NCBI GenBank assembly: GCA_024711125.1
Contig: JANJTM010000001.1
Coordinates: 1-64,000 of the forward strand
Source: Rhodothermales bacterium
GTDB lineage: Bacteria; Bacteroidota; Rhodothermia; Rhodothermales; UBA10348
Length of the DNA stretch: 64,000 nt
Direction of reading: 5' to 3'
Shown here: piece by piece, positions 1 to 8,497 of the stretch
How the letters are laid out: each line of letters begins with the position of its first letter
Position numbering within the stretch: the stretch's first letter is position 1
The notes under the pieces: model-generated
The model's input: only the letters and a program-made list of their open reading frames with translations
What the model was told of the DNA's origin: nothing
Databases searched by the model: none
Position numbers and translations under genes: made by a program

Positions 1-534
1 ACGGCGCAGCGTCGCCGCCAGTTCCGACCGCAGCCGCTCGCGCGACCGCGTGGCCTCCAGGCGGATGCGCCGCAACTCCGGCGACGCGTCCTCCCGGATC
101 CGGCCTTCGGCGTCGAGCAACCCGTCGAGCGCGCGTTCCAGTTCGGGAAGCGGAACGAGCGACGCGGCCGTTCGGGCCAGCGCCGAACCCGGTTCGGCCC
201 GCGCCGCCAGGTACGTGTGCATGCGCCGCGCCAGGGCGGCCACCTGGCGGATGTCGTGCAACTCCTCGGGCTCGAGCCAGGCCCCCTCCGGGGCCGCCCG
301 TCGAAGTGCCTCTCCGACGGAGGGAAACGTGACTTCCGGAATCGGGTCCGAGAACCGGAGCAGATCCTGAAGACGGTCCACCCGCTCGAGCGCCGCTTCG
401 GCGTCAGGAACCGACGTCGGTCCCAGCAACGCCGCGCGTTCCGCTCCGTCGGCGCTGCGACAGGCCTCCACGATGCGGACCCGGACCGATTCGAATCCGA
501 GCTTCTCCTCGGCCCGGGGCGGAAACACCTCCAT
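1..534 (-). CDS. mutS2: Endonuclease MutS2, N-terminal part (cut by window edge)
   Basis: Reading the minus strand from an ATG at 532-534 gives an uninterrupted 178-residue frame running off the left edge. It begins MEVFPPRAEEKLGFES and contains the helical clamp/core pattern of MutS2 proteins: a Cys-x-Ser-x-x-Gly step near residue 25, the stretch LEPEELHDIRQVAALARRM near residue 105, and ASPELRRIRLEA near residue 155. MutS2 family proteins act on branched recombination intermediates and collided ribosomes rather than mismatch repair; the ATPase and Smr domains would lie outside the window. The start lies 11 bases after the stop of the upstream nucleotidyltransferase gene on the same strand, so the two are probably cotranscribed. 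The call rests on the N-terminal pattern only, because the Walker motifs are not in view. Confidence 0.8.
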   Translation of the reverse strand, partial: MEVFPPRAEEKLGFESVRVRIVEACRSADGAERAALLGPTSVPDAEAALERVDRLQDLLRFSDPIPEVTFPSVGEALRRAAPEGAWLEPEELHDIRQVAALARRMHTYLAARAEPGSALARTAASLVPLPELERALDGLLDAEGRIREDASPELRRIRLEATRSRERLRSELAATLRR

Positions 535-545
535 GCCGTGTTCTC

Positions 546-1556
546 TCAGCGGGACGGCAGTCCCACCGCGCTGTGGTCACCGACGTTGAGCGAGCCGGCG
601 AAGCCGTCGACCCGCGCATGGCGCCCTATGAGCGAATCGTCGAGCACCGAGCGGGAGACGAACGCCCGCTGGAAGACGATCGACTCCCGGACGACCGAAT
701 CCTCGACCCGGGCGCCGGCCTCGATCGTGGCATAGGGTCCGACGACCGATCCCGACACCACCGCGCCCTTCCCGATGAACACCGGCTCGTGCACGATGCT
801 GTCGGTCACCTGTCCCGGCTCCCCCACCGTGCGCTCCCTCTCGGTCACGATGCGCGTCGTGTCGCGCAGCGCCTCGATCGTTCCGCAGTCGAGCCAGTCG
901 GTCACCCCGGTCGTCGTGAAGACGACGCCGCGCTTGAGCAGGACGTCGAAGGCGTCGGTCAGGAAATACTCCCCGCCCGGTCCCTTGCGATCGGTCTCGA
1001 ACAGGTGATCGATGGCGCCGGCGAGCGCCGCCAGGTCCCGCACGTAGTAGATGCCGATCAGCGTTTCGTGGGAGACGAGGGTCTGCGGTTTCTCGACCAG
1101 TTCCACCACGCGGTCACCCTCGCGCACCGCCACGCCGAAACGGCTCGGATCCTCGATCCACTTCGTCCACGCCACGACGTCCGAACCCTCGAGCCGGACA
1201 CCCGGCTCCATGTAGAACAGCGTGTCTGCGAAGACCACGATGCCCTCCCCCTCGAGCCGGTCGCCCGCGCAGGCGACGGCGTGCGCCGTGCCGAGCGGCG
1301 GATCCTGGACCGCGAAGCGCGCTTCCATGCCGTGCCGATCGCAGATGGCCGTCAACTCGGCCCGGATGTCGTCCCCGAAGTCGGGCGCCAGGATGAACAC
1401 GCCCTCGTCGAGCGGTCGCGGCAGCACGGCGTTGAACGTATCCACGATGCGTTCCACCATGGACTTTCCGCATACCGTGATCAGCGGCTTGGGCGTGACG
1501 TGCGAATGAGGACGGACGCGCGTGCCGCGCCCCGCCATGGGGATGATGAGTTTCAT
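546..1556 (-). CDS. Sugar-phosphate nucleotidyltransferase with beta-helix tail
   Basis: A 336-residue protein. The N-terminus MKLIIPMAGRGTRVRP followed by TPKPLI is the nucleotide-binding signature of RmlA/GlmU/ManC-type nucleotidyltransferases, which join a sugar 1-phosphate to an NTP to give an NDP-sugar. An Asp in the FADTLF stretch is the likely metal ligand, and VELVEKP near residue 140 is another family motif. The last 80 or so residues (VHEPVFIGKGAVVSGSVVG onward) read as left-handed beta-helix hexapeptide repeats, as in two-domain sugar nucleotidyltransferases. A longer frame continues upstream, but this ATG starts exactly at the conserved beta strand. The exact sugar cannot be read from sequence. 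It is divergent from the LOG gene and upstream of mutS2. Confidence 0.85.
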   Translation of the reverse strand: MKLIIPMAGRGTRVRPHSHVTPKPLITVCGKSMVERIVDTFNAVLPRPLDEGVFILAPDFGDDIRAELTAICDRHGMEARFAVQDPPLGTAHAVACAGDRLEGEGIVVFADTLFYMEPGVRLEGSDVVAWTKWIEDPSRFGVAVREGDRVVELVEKPQTLVSHETLIGIYYVRDLAALAGAIDHLFETDRKGPGGEYFLTDAFDVLLKRGVVFTTTGVTDWLDCGTIEALRDTTRIVTERERTVGEPGQVTDSIVHEPVFIGKGAVVSGSVVGPYATIEAGARVEDSVVRESIVFQRAFVSRSVLDDSLIGRHARVDGFAGSLNVGDHSAVGLPSR

Positions 1557-1679
1557 GGGGTAAGGGGATGGAAGCCTGACAAGATAGCCCAGCGCGACGC
1601 CGCCCGGACAGGCGCGTGCGGCGCGCGTGCCCGGTTCGTATCCTTGTCCGCAGCCATCCTCCATCCCCGCACACGGCCC

Positions 1680-2399
1680 ATGGACCCCCGACCGAACGAC
1701 GACATCCTCCGCACGATGAGCCCCGCCGAGATCGACGCGTGGCACGAGACCCGGATCCGCGACCTCTGGCGCGTATTCCGCATCATGGGAGAATTCGTCG
1801 ACGGATTCGAGACCCTGTCGAAGGTCGGCCCCTGCGTTTCGGTCTTCGGTTCGGCCCGGACGAAGCCCGGTACGCCGGACTTCGAACTCGGGCGACGCGT
1901 GGCTCACCGGCTCGTGCAGCGGGGCTTCGGCGTGATCACGGGCGGGGGACCCGGCATCATGGAGGCCGCGAACCTGGGAGCGCGCGAGGCCGGGGGCGTC
2001 TCGGTCGGGTTGAACATCAACATTCCCATGGAGCAGCACGCCAACCCGTACATCGACGGCGACAAGCTCATCAATTTCGACTTCTTCTTCGTGCGGAAGG
2101 TGATGTTCGTGAAGTACGCGCAGGGCTTCGTGGTCCTTCCCGGCGGGTTCGGTACGCTGGACGAGCTGTTCGAAGCCATCACGCTGATCCAGACCCGGAA
2201 ATCCTCGCGTTTCCCGGTGATTCTCGTCGGAAAGGCCTACTGGGGCGGCCTCGTCGACTGGGTTCGCGACACGATGCTGGCCGAGGGGAAGGTCTCCGAG
2301 GAGGACATGCTGCTCTTCAGCCTCACCGACGATCCCGACGAAGCGGTGGGCGTCATCGAGCGCTTCTACCGCGACAATCTCCTCGTACCGAATTTCTGA
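1680..2399 (+). CDS. LOG family protein (TIGR00730 Rossmann-fold)
   Basis: A 239-residue protein of the LOG/lysine decarboxylase-like family. It shows the nucleotide-binding GGGPGIME motif near residue 90 and the diagnostic PGGFGTLDE near residue 155. Characterised members are cytokinin riboside 5'-monophosphate phosphoribohydrolases, releasing a free base from a nucleoside monophosphate; bacterial relatives often act on AMP or other purine nucleotides. Its length fits the longer type with an N-terminal extension (DEIDAW-like helix MSPAEIDAWHETRIRDL before the core). It is divergently placed from the nucleotidyltransferase with 123 bases between starts and followed 169 bases later by a TPR protein. 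The physiological substrate is unknown. Confidence 0.88.
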   Translation: MDPRPNDDILRTMSPAEIDAWHETRIRDLWRVFRIMGEFVDGFETLSKVGPCVSVFGSARTKPGTPDFELGRRVAHRLVQRGFGVITGGGPGIMEAANLGAREAGGVSVGLNINIPMEQHANPYIDGDKLINFDFFFVRKVMFVKYAQGFVVLPGGFGTLDELFEAITLIQTRKSSRFPVILVGKAYWGGLVDWVRDTMLAEGKVSEEDMLLFSLTDDPDEAVGVIERFYRDNLLVPNF

Positions 2400-2568
2400 G
2401 TCCCGGTGCGGGCTGCGGTTTGTGCCCCGATTTCGGCACTCGGATCGGAAACCTGGACGCGGGGAAGCCGGTATCAGGGTTTCGCCGCTTCTTCACACGT
2501 GCGCCGCAACCCGTGAAAACCGGCACCACGCTTCCGGAATCGTCCTTCCCAGTCCCCGTCAGCCTGCC

Positions 2569-3417
2569 ATGAACTCGACCCGCATGATCCGGCTCTTCCG
2601 CACGACCGTCACCCTGCTGATCGCCTTCACGCTGGCCCTTCCGGCCGCGGCCCAGGAGTACAAGGAGGCGTACAACGCCGCCCTTACGGCCGCAAAGGCC
2701 AACAACCTGACCGAGGCGCTCCAGAAGTTCACCCTGGCCGCCAACGGAGCCAAGGCGGCCGGCGATACCGACGTCGAGCGTCGCTCGAACAAGGTCATCG
2801 CGCAGATCGAATACAAGCTGGGCCTTTCCTCCACGCAGGCCGACGACTTCGCGGGCGCCCTGCGGCACTTCGACAACGGTATCGCCCGTTTTCCGTCGTA
2901 CTCCAAGAACTACCTCGGCCGCGGCCTCGCGCTGAAGAAGCTCGACCGCCTGGACGACGCCATCGCCGCGTTCCAGCAGGCCATCCAGGCCGGTGACGCC
3001 GAGGCGGACCGCCAGACGTCGCGCGCCGCGACCGAGGCCATCCGCGACCACTTCGTGTTCGTCGCGTCGAGCGCGCTGAGCAAGAACGGCGGACGTCCCT
3101 CGTCGGCCGATGTCGAGGAGGCCATGGCGTCGCTCGCGAAGGCCACCGAACTGCTCGAGGCCGATTCAGACATCCTGTACTACACGGCGCTGGCCTACAA
3201 GGCCAAGGGCGACCTGGCCAACACCGTCGCCTCGGCCGACAAGGCCCTCGAACTGCACCGGGGATCGCGCACCGACAAGGCCAAGATCTGGTTCGTCAAG
3301 GGAGAAGCGCTCGTCGCGCTCGGCGACGCGGCGGGTGCCCGCGCTGCGTTCACCGAGGCGGCCGTCGGCCAGTACAAGGCTTCGGCCGAGCACTACCTCG
3401 AGACGCTCGGCTCCTGA
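2569..3417 (+). CDS. Exported tetratricopeptide-repeat protein
   Basis: A 282-residue protein with a typical signal peptide: basic start MNSTRMIRLFR, a hydrophobic core, and a cleavage site after ALPAAAQ near residue 29. The mature part is helical with repeated Ala/Leu/Tyr-rich units resembling tetratricopeptide repeats, for example FDNGIARFPSYSKNYLGRGL near residue 105 and ILYYTALAYKAKGDLA near residue 205. It is likely periplasmic and serves in protein-protein interaction; no enzyme motif is seen. The next gene is separated by a strong intrinsic terminator, so this gene ends its own transcript. Partner unknown. Confidence 0.75.
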   Translation: MNSTRMIRLFRTTVTLLIAFTLALPAAAQEYKEAYNAALTAAKANNLTEALQKFTLAANGAKAAGDTDVERRSNKVIAQIEYKLGLSSTQADDFAGALRHFDNGIARFPSYSKNYLGRGLALKKLDRLDDAIAAFQQAIQAGDAEADRQTSRAATEAIRDHFVFVASSALSKNGGRPSSADVEEAMASLAKATELLEADSDILYYTALAYKAKGDLANTVASADKALELHRGSRTDKAKIWFVKGEALVALGDAAGARAAFTEAAVGQYKASAEHYLETLGS

Positions 3418-3435
3418 TCCAGGCTTTCCGATCGG

Positions 3436-3475
3436 AAAAGCCCGCGGCCGGTGCAGACCCGACCGCGGGCTTTTT
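3436..3475 (+). terminator. Rho-independent terminator after TPR gene
   Basis: The stem AAAAGCCCGCGG pairs with CCGCGGGCTTTT around a 15-base loop and is followed directly by a run of five T. It sits 18 bases past the TPR stop codon. The A run on the left and the T run on the right could make it work in both directions. Confidence 0.92.
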
Positions 3476-3527
3476 CGTATCGTGTCGGCCCATTCCCCGG
3501 CGCCCGCCCGACGCCCGGCGCCGCATC

Positions 3528-4292
3528 ATGCCAGCACCCATGGTACAGATCGACGAAACTGCGCGTCTCGGCACCGGCACCACCGTCGGCGCCTTCAGCG
3601 TGATCGGACGCAACGTGACGATCGGAACGGGCTGCGTACTCGGCAGCGGCGTCGTCCTGCACGACGGGGTGACGATCGGCGATCACGTGCGCATCGACGA
3701 CCACGCGGTGATCGGAAAACAGCCGATGCGCGCCCCCAACTCGGCCGTCACCGGCGACCGCGCGCATGACCCCACCGTCGTCGGCCCGCGCTGCCTCGTC
3801 GGGACCCACGCCGTCCTCTACGCCGGATGCAGGTTGGGCGAGAAGGTGCTCGTCGCCGACCTGGCTACCATCCGGGAGGACGTCACGGTGGGCGATTTCA
3901 CGATCGTCGGACGGGGCGTCGCGATCGAGAACCGGTGCGTGATCGGACGGTACTGCAAGCTGGAGACCAACGCCTACATCACGGCCTACTCGACCCTCGA
4001 GGACCGCGTCTTCGTCGCGCCGGGAGTGCTGACATCGAACGACAACTACATCGGGCGCACGGAGAAGCGGTTCGCTGCCTTTCGCGGCGTGATCGTACGG
4101 AAGGGCGGCCGACTGGGCGTCGGAAGCGTGGTCCTGCCCGGGCGCGAGATCGGCCACGATGCGGTGGTGGCCGCCGGAGCGGTGCTCACGCGCGACGCCG
4201 ACGCCGGCGTGATCCATGCCGGAGTCCCTGCGCGCCCGTTCCGGGACGTACCCGACGACGAGCGGCTCGAAGCGCAGGGGTGGATCGATTGA
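3528..4292 (+). CDS. Hexapeptide-repeat N-acyltransferase (sugar modification)
   Basis: A 254-residue protein made almost entirely of left-handed beta-helix hexapeptide repeats ([IV]G-x(4)), for example VTIGDHVRIDDHAVIG and VGDFTIVGRGVAIENR. This is the fold of acetyl-CoA or acyl-CoA dependent sugar acyltransferases such as WbpD/WlbB and the LpxA group. It is followed 43 bases later by a DegT-family aminotransferase. That pair (amination then N-acetylation of a 3-keto NDP-sugar) is the classic arrangement for making diamino- or 3-acetamido-sugars for surface polysaccharide; this is an inference from context. An alternative start at the second Met (MVQIDE, 12 bases later) is equally plausible. 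Not LpxA itself: it lacks the usual C-terminal helical domain. Confidence 0.8.
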   Translation: MPAPMVQIDETARLGTGTTVGAFSVIGRNVTIGTGCVLGSGVVLHDGVTIGDHVRIDDHAVIGKQPMRAPNSAVTGDRAHDPTVVGPRCLVGTHAVLYAGCRLGEKVLVADLATIREDVTVGDFTIVGRGVAIENRCVIGRYCKLETNAYITAYSTLEDRVFVAPGVLTSNDNYIGRTEKRFAAFRGVIVRKGGRLGVGSVVLPGREIGHDAVVAAGAVLTRDADAGVIHAGVPARPFRDVPDDERLEAQGWID

Positions 4293-4335
4293 GACCGGAC
4301 GGGCGTTCCTGCCCGCCGACCATTGGGCTACCGGG

Positions 4336-5496
4336 ATGAACGAACGCACGCCGATCCACATGGTGGATCTCAAGGGCCAGTACGACCGCATCGCCACGGA
4401 CATCGACGCCGGCATCCGCCGCGTGATCGAGTCGTCGGCCTACATTCGCGGACCCCAGGTCGGAGAGTTCGAGTGCGCCCTGGCGGGTTATCTCGACGTG
4501 CCCTACGCGCTGGGTGTCGCCAACGGAACGGACGCCCTGCAGATCGCCCTTATGGCGCTCGGAATCGGCCCCGGCGACGAGGTCGTGACGTCGGCCTTCA
4601 CGTTCATAGCGACTGCCGAGGCGGCGGCCCTGCTCGGCGCGGTCCCCGTGTTCGCCGACATCCATCCGGACACGTTCAATCTCGACCCCGCCGGATTGGA
4701 GGCCTGCATCACGCCGCGGACACGGGCGATCGTGCCGGTGCACCTTTTCGGCCAGCCGGCCCGGATGGACGAGATCGCGGCCATCGCCGAACGACACGGC
4801 ATTCCCGTCATCGAGGACAACGCCCAGGCGATCGGCGCGAGCTACCTCGGACGCCGGACCGGCGGAATCGGAACGATCGGAACCCTGTCGTTCTTCCCGT
4901 CCAAGAACCTGGGCTGTTACGGGGACGGGGGCGCGGTCGTCACGCGGGACGAGGACCTGTATCGCCGGATGCGCCTGGTGGCCAACCACGGATCGGCCCG
5001 CAAGTATCACAACGAGGTCGTCGGCGTCAACTCGCGACTCGACACCCTCCAGGCAGCGATCCTGCAGGCCAAGCTTCCGCACCTGGACGCCTACAACGCG
5101 GCCCGTCGGGCGGCGGCCGACCGCTACGACGCCCTGCTTTCCGGCATCCGCGGCATCCGGATCCCGGGGCGGGATCCCGATGGCGTGCACGTATTCCACC
5201 AGTACACGATCCGCGTGACCGTCGGAGACGGTATTGACGGAGGTGCGGCACGGGACGACCTGGCAGCGCACCTCGCCGCCGCCGGGATACCGAGCGCGGT
5301 GTACTATCCCGTGCCGCTGCATCGCTTGGCCGTTTTCGCGCCCGGCGGGCCGGCGACGGCCCGGTTCGGCGCGCTTCCGCACACCGAGCGGGCGGCGACC
5401 GAGGTGCTCTCGTTGCCGATGCACACGGAACTGACGGAGGAACAGCTCGTGCGGATCGCCGAAACCGTGGCCGGGTGGGCCGCCGACCGGGCCTGA
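4336..5496 (+). CDS. DegT/DnrJ/EryC1/StrS family aminotransferase
   Basis: A 386-residue PLP enzyme of the sugar aminotransferase family. Visible features are GTDALQIALMALGIGPGDEV (substrate/PLP region near residue 60), the EDNAQAIGA motif, and SFFPSKNLGCYGDGG with the PLP-binding Lys near residue 190. The enzyme moves an amino group from glutamate to a keto-NDP-sugar. The start was placed at MNERTPIHMVDLKGQY, which matches the family N-terminus (the conserved VDL.xQY stretch), rather than the longer upstream frame that overlaps the acyltransferase. With the acyltransferase it forms a two-gene amino-sugar unit; the dehydrogenase that would make the keto sugar is not in the window. It converges on pilB with 17 bases between the stops. 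Confidence 0.88.
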   Translation: MNERTPIHMVDLKGQYDRIATDIDAGIRRVIESSAYIRGPQVGEFECALAGYLDVPYALGVANGTDALQIALMALGIGPGDEVVTSAFTFIATAEAAALLGAVPVFADIHPDTFNLDPAGLEACITPRTRAIVPVHLFGQPARMDEIAAIAERHGIPVIEDNAQAIGASYLGRRTGGIGTIGTLSFFPSKNLGCYGDGGAVVTRDEDLYRRMRLVANHGSARKYHNEVVGVNSRLDTLQAAILQAKLPHLDAYNAARRAAADRYDALLSGIRGIRIPGRDPDGVHVFHQYTIRVTVGDGIDGGAARDDLAAHLAAAGIPSAVYYPVPLHRLAVFAPGGPATARFGALPHTERAATEVLSLPMHTELTEEQLVRIAETVAGWAADRA

Positions 5497-5513
5497 GCCC
5501 CGATTTCCGGGAT

Positions 5514-8477
5514 TTATTCCGACGCCGTCGTGCGCAACATCTCCTCGACCGAGGTTTCGCCGCGGAGCACGAGGATGCGCGCCGAATCCTGCAGGGTGAG
5601 CATGCCCTCGGCGATCGCGAGCTGCCGGATTTCGTCCTCGTCTACCTCGTTGCCCGATTCGGCGATGGCGTGGCGGATCTTCGGAGAGAACGACAGGGTC
5701 TCGCTGATGGCGCGGCGGCCCTTGTAGCCCTTTCCACCGCAGACGGGGCACTTGGCGTCCTGGCCGGCCTTGTAGATCGTCGCGCTCTCGATGTCCTCGT
5801 TCGAGAACCCGAGGTTTTTCATCAGGACGTGGTCGCGCTCGTGATCCTCGACCTTGCACTTCGAACACAGCGTCCGGATCAGGCGCTGCGCCACGATCAG
5901 GTTGATGGCGTACGCGATCAGGAAGGGCTCGATGCCCATCTTGTAGAGTCGCGAAACGGCCGCCGGAGCGTCGTTCGTGTGAAGGGTCGAGAAGGTCAGG
6001 TGCCCCGTGTTCGCCAGCTTGATGGCCAGTTCGGCGGTCGCCTTGTCACGCATCTCACCCACCATCACGACGTCGGGGTCGTGACGCAGCACGGCGCGCA
6101 GCGCGCCTTCGAGGTCGAGCTTGTTGCCGAGCTTGATCTGGCGCACGCCGCTGATGATGTACTCGACCGGGTCTTCGATCGTGAGCACGTTCACCTCGGG
6201 CGTGACGACCTGGTACAGCGCGGCGACCAGCGTCGTCGACTTTCCCGAACCCGTGGGACCCGTCAGGATCACCATGCCGTGCGGCTGGCGGATCGCGTGA
6301 TCCATGCGCGCCATGGCGGCCTCGAGCATGCCGAGCTGGCGCAGGTCGGTGAGCACCTTGCGGTCGTCCAGGATTCGGATGACGATGGATTCGGCCCGGA
6401 TCTCCTGGTTCGCCGACGCGATCGGCAGCACGCTGACGCGGAACCGGATCAGCGCGTCGTCGATGCGGCGCTGGATGTACCCGTCCTGCGCCATGTCCCG
6501 CTCGAAGCGGTCGACGTTCATCGAGTTGTCCTTGACGACCGCCAGGAACGACTCGGGGTGGATCTTGTCCTCGCACAGCCAGCGGCGCAGGCGACCGTCC
6601 ACGCGGAAGTGGATCTCGGTCTGCCGCTTGCCGTTCGGGAAGATGTGGATGTCCGACGCGCCCTGGCGCACGCCCTCGAGCAGGGCGGCTTCGAACAGGT
6701 TGATCAGCGTCGAGCGCGAGATCTCGGCCTCGAGCGCATCCTCGTCGATCAGGCCGTTGCGGGCCTGGTCGAAATCGGTGCCGAGGTCGTAGGCCATCGG
6801 ATCGTCCGACAGCTTGTCGAGGAACTCGTTGCGCCGCGGGTAGATGGCCTCGACCGCCGACGCGATGCCCCGTTCCGAGGCGTATCGGAGTTCGAACCGC
6901 CCCAGCTTGAGCTGGGCGATGGTCCGGTGCACATCCGCGCGGGCGGGGTCGTGGGTTACGAAGATCAGGCGCGCGCCGCCCGTTTCCGGATCGACGGCAT
7001 ACTCGTACGGAAGCAGGTTGAGCCGCAGCAGTTCGTCGCGGTGGTCCTCCGCGATGGTCTGCATGATGAGCTGCACGAACTCGTGGTCCGGCTGGCCCGG
7101 CCCGATGGGCACCTCGGGGAAAGCGTAGACCTTCGCCGACTCCGAGAAGACGACCTCGCGGTCGACGCCATCCGTGCTGGCCAGGGAGCGCCAGAGGGCT
7201 TCTTTTCCGCCCTCGCCCGCGTTGCGCTCGAGCGCCTTCGCCACCAGAGCCGGGGTGACGAGGCCCTTCTTGACGAGGTTGGCGACCACGCGGTCCTTGC
7301 GGATGCGACGGTCGAGCTGGCTGGCATCCGGGGGAGCGGACTTCGCGGCCTCTGCCGGTTCGGCGTTCGGCTCGTCCGTGGGGGCCTGGCCCTCCCTCTT
7401 CGGCCACGGTCGGGCCGACGCCCGGTCCGAAGCCGACGCCACGGGACCGCGATCCACGCGCGCAGGGCGCTGCGTTCGGGCAGCGTTGGCATGATCGAGT
7501 CCCGGAACCGGGACGGGCTTGGGCAGGACATCCGGCCACTCCTCGCGGCTTAGGCCCGTAGTCGGCAGCAGGGCCGCCAACACGGGAGCGATCGCGGACG
7601 GACGCGCGAACCTGAGCTCCGATTCCATCGGAAGGCGACCGCACAGTTCGGCCAGGACGGCATCGCCGGGGTCGGCGGCGGCCAGCACGATGCGGTAGCG
7701 GTTGGTTTCCTCGGCGATCCCGACGTCCACCGGCACCGCGCCCCGGGCGACGAGCGCGTCCACGCGATCCCCGGGCATCGATTCGCGCATCGACGCGAAG
7801 AGCGCCGCGGTCGGCGTCTCGGTGGTGAACACGTATTCCGGGAATCCGCGTTGGCGGGCCGCCTCGAGCAGGACGCGGTCCCGGTCCATGCCGTCGATGT
7901 CGACCAGGGCTCGCCAGAGCGGCACGTCGACCTGCTTCGCCCGGATCGCGGCATAGACGTCGGCAAGGCGTATCGCGTTGTCGTTGAGCAGCGCGAGCAC
8001 GACCTCGTCCTTGACCACGCCCGACGTGTCGGCAGTGTCCTCGCCGGGTTCCGTTCCGGTTTCCTCCGGCTGCGCGGTGGCGTCGGCGAATACCGCATCC
8101 TCCGCATCGATCGACCCGTCGCCCGTCGCCGATGTCGCAGACGCGGGCAGTTGGATGTCCGAAACGGTGATCAGGTCGTCGAGGCCGGACGCGATGAACT
8201 TCTCGACCTCCCGGTACACCTCGTCGAGTCGTTCGAGGCTCGACCAACGCATCAACTCCGGGTCACTCCCCACCTGCTCCAGCGCGGCCGCGTTCGCGGC
8301 CGGCATGAGGGTCTCGGCATCGAGATCGATATCGAGATCGGCCAGCTCGCGCGCCACCTCCTGCCACAGTTCGTCGAGCGGATCCGGCGCCGTGCGATCC
8401 GCATCCTCACCCGGCGCGCCGGCACCGGACGGCACGCCGGCGGGCTCGAGCGGATATCGGGAATCCTGGTGCTGCAT
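5514..8477 (-). CDS. pilB: Type IV pilus / type II secretion assembly ATPase (PilB/GspE)
   Basis: A 987-residue protein, far longer than the usual 550-570. The C-terminal 400 residues are a complete GspE/PilB motor: ASDIHIFP (Asp box start), Walker A GPTGSGKSTT near residue 742, Walker B-like VVMVGEMRD near residue 810, a conserved His region FSTLHTNDA, and a four-Cys zinc site (CSKC near 872, CPVC near 912). The N-terminal half holds an acidic low-complexity stretch (1-150), then two similar helical/alpha-beta modules (about 165-310 and 405-560) that resemble degenerate GSPII_E/MshEN domains, separated by a charged linker. It is the last gene of the minus-strand operon pilin-pilin-pilC-pilB. 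No retraction ATPase PilT is seen nearby. Confidence 0.9.
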   Translation of the reverse strand: MQHQDSRYPLEPAGVPSGAGAPGEDADRTAPDPLDELWQEVARELADLDIDLDAETLMPAANAAALEQVGSDPELMRWSSLERLDEVYREVEKFIASGLDDLITVSDIQLPASATSATGDGSIDAEDAVFADATAQPEETGTEPGEDTADTSGVVKDEVVLALLNDNAIRLADVYAAIRAKQVDVPLWRALVDIDGMDRDRVLLEAARQRGFPEYVFTTETPTAALFASMRESMPGDRVDALVARGAVPVDVGIAEETNRYRIVLAAADPGDAVLAELCGRLPMESELRFARPSAIAPVLAALLPTTGLSREEWPDVLPKPVPVPGLDHANAARTQRPARVDRGPVASASDRASARPWPKREGQAPTDEPNAEPAEAAKSAPPDASQLDRRIRKDRVVANLVKKGLVTPALVAKALERNAGEGGKEALWRSLASTDGVDREVVFSESAKVYAFPEVPIGPGQPDHEFVQLIMQTIAEDHRDELLRLNLLPYEYAVDPETGGARLIFVTHDPARADVHRTIAQLKLGRFELRYASERGIASAVEAIYPRRNEFLDKLSDDPMAYDLGTDFDQARNGLIDEDALEAEISRSTLINLFEAALLEGVRQGASDIHIFPNGKRQTEIHFRVDGRLRRWLCEDKIHPESFLAVVKDNSMNVDRFERDMAQDGYIQRRIDDALIRFRVSVLPIASANQEIRAESIVIRILDDRKVLTDLRQLGMLEAAMARMDHAIRQPHGMVILTGPTGSGKSTTLVAALYQVVTPEVNVLTIEDPVEYIISGVRQIKLGNKLDLEGALRAVLRHDPDVVMVGEMRDKATAELAIKLANTGHLTFSTLHTNDAPAAVSRLYKMGIEPFLIAYAINLIVAQRLIRTLCSKCKVEDHERDHVLMKNLGFSNEDIESATIYKAGQDAKCPVCGGKGYKGRRAISETLSFSPKIRHAIAESGNEVDEDEIRQLAIAEGMLTLQDSARILVLRGETSVEEMLRTTASE

Positions 8478-8497
8478 AGGGGACGGCCTGCGGGCGA

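Noticed and set aside
573-1679. Long plus-strand reading frame ahead of the LOG gene
   Set aside because: It lies antisense to the nucleotidyltransferase gene, is Arg/Asp/His rich and matches no family; it is a GC-rich shadow frame.
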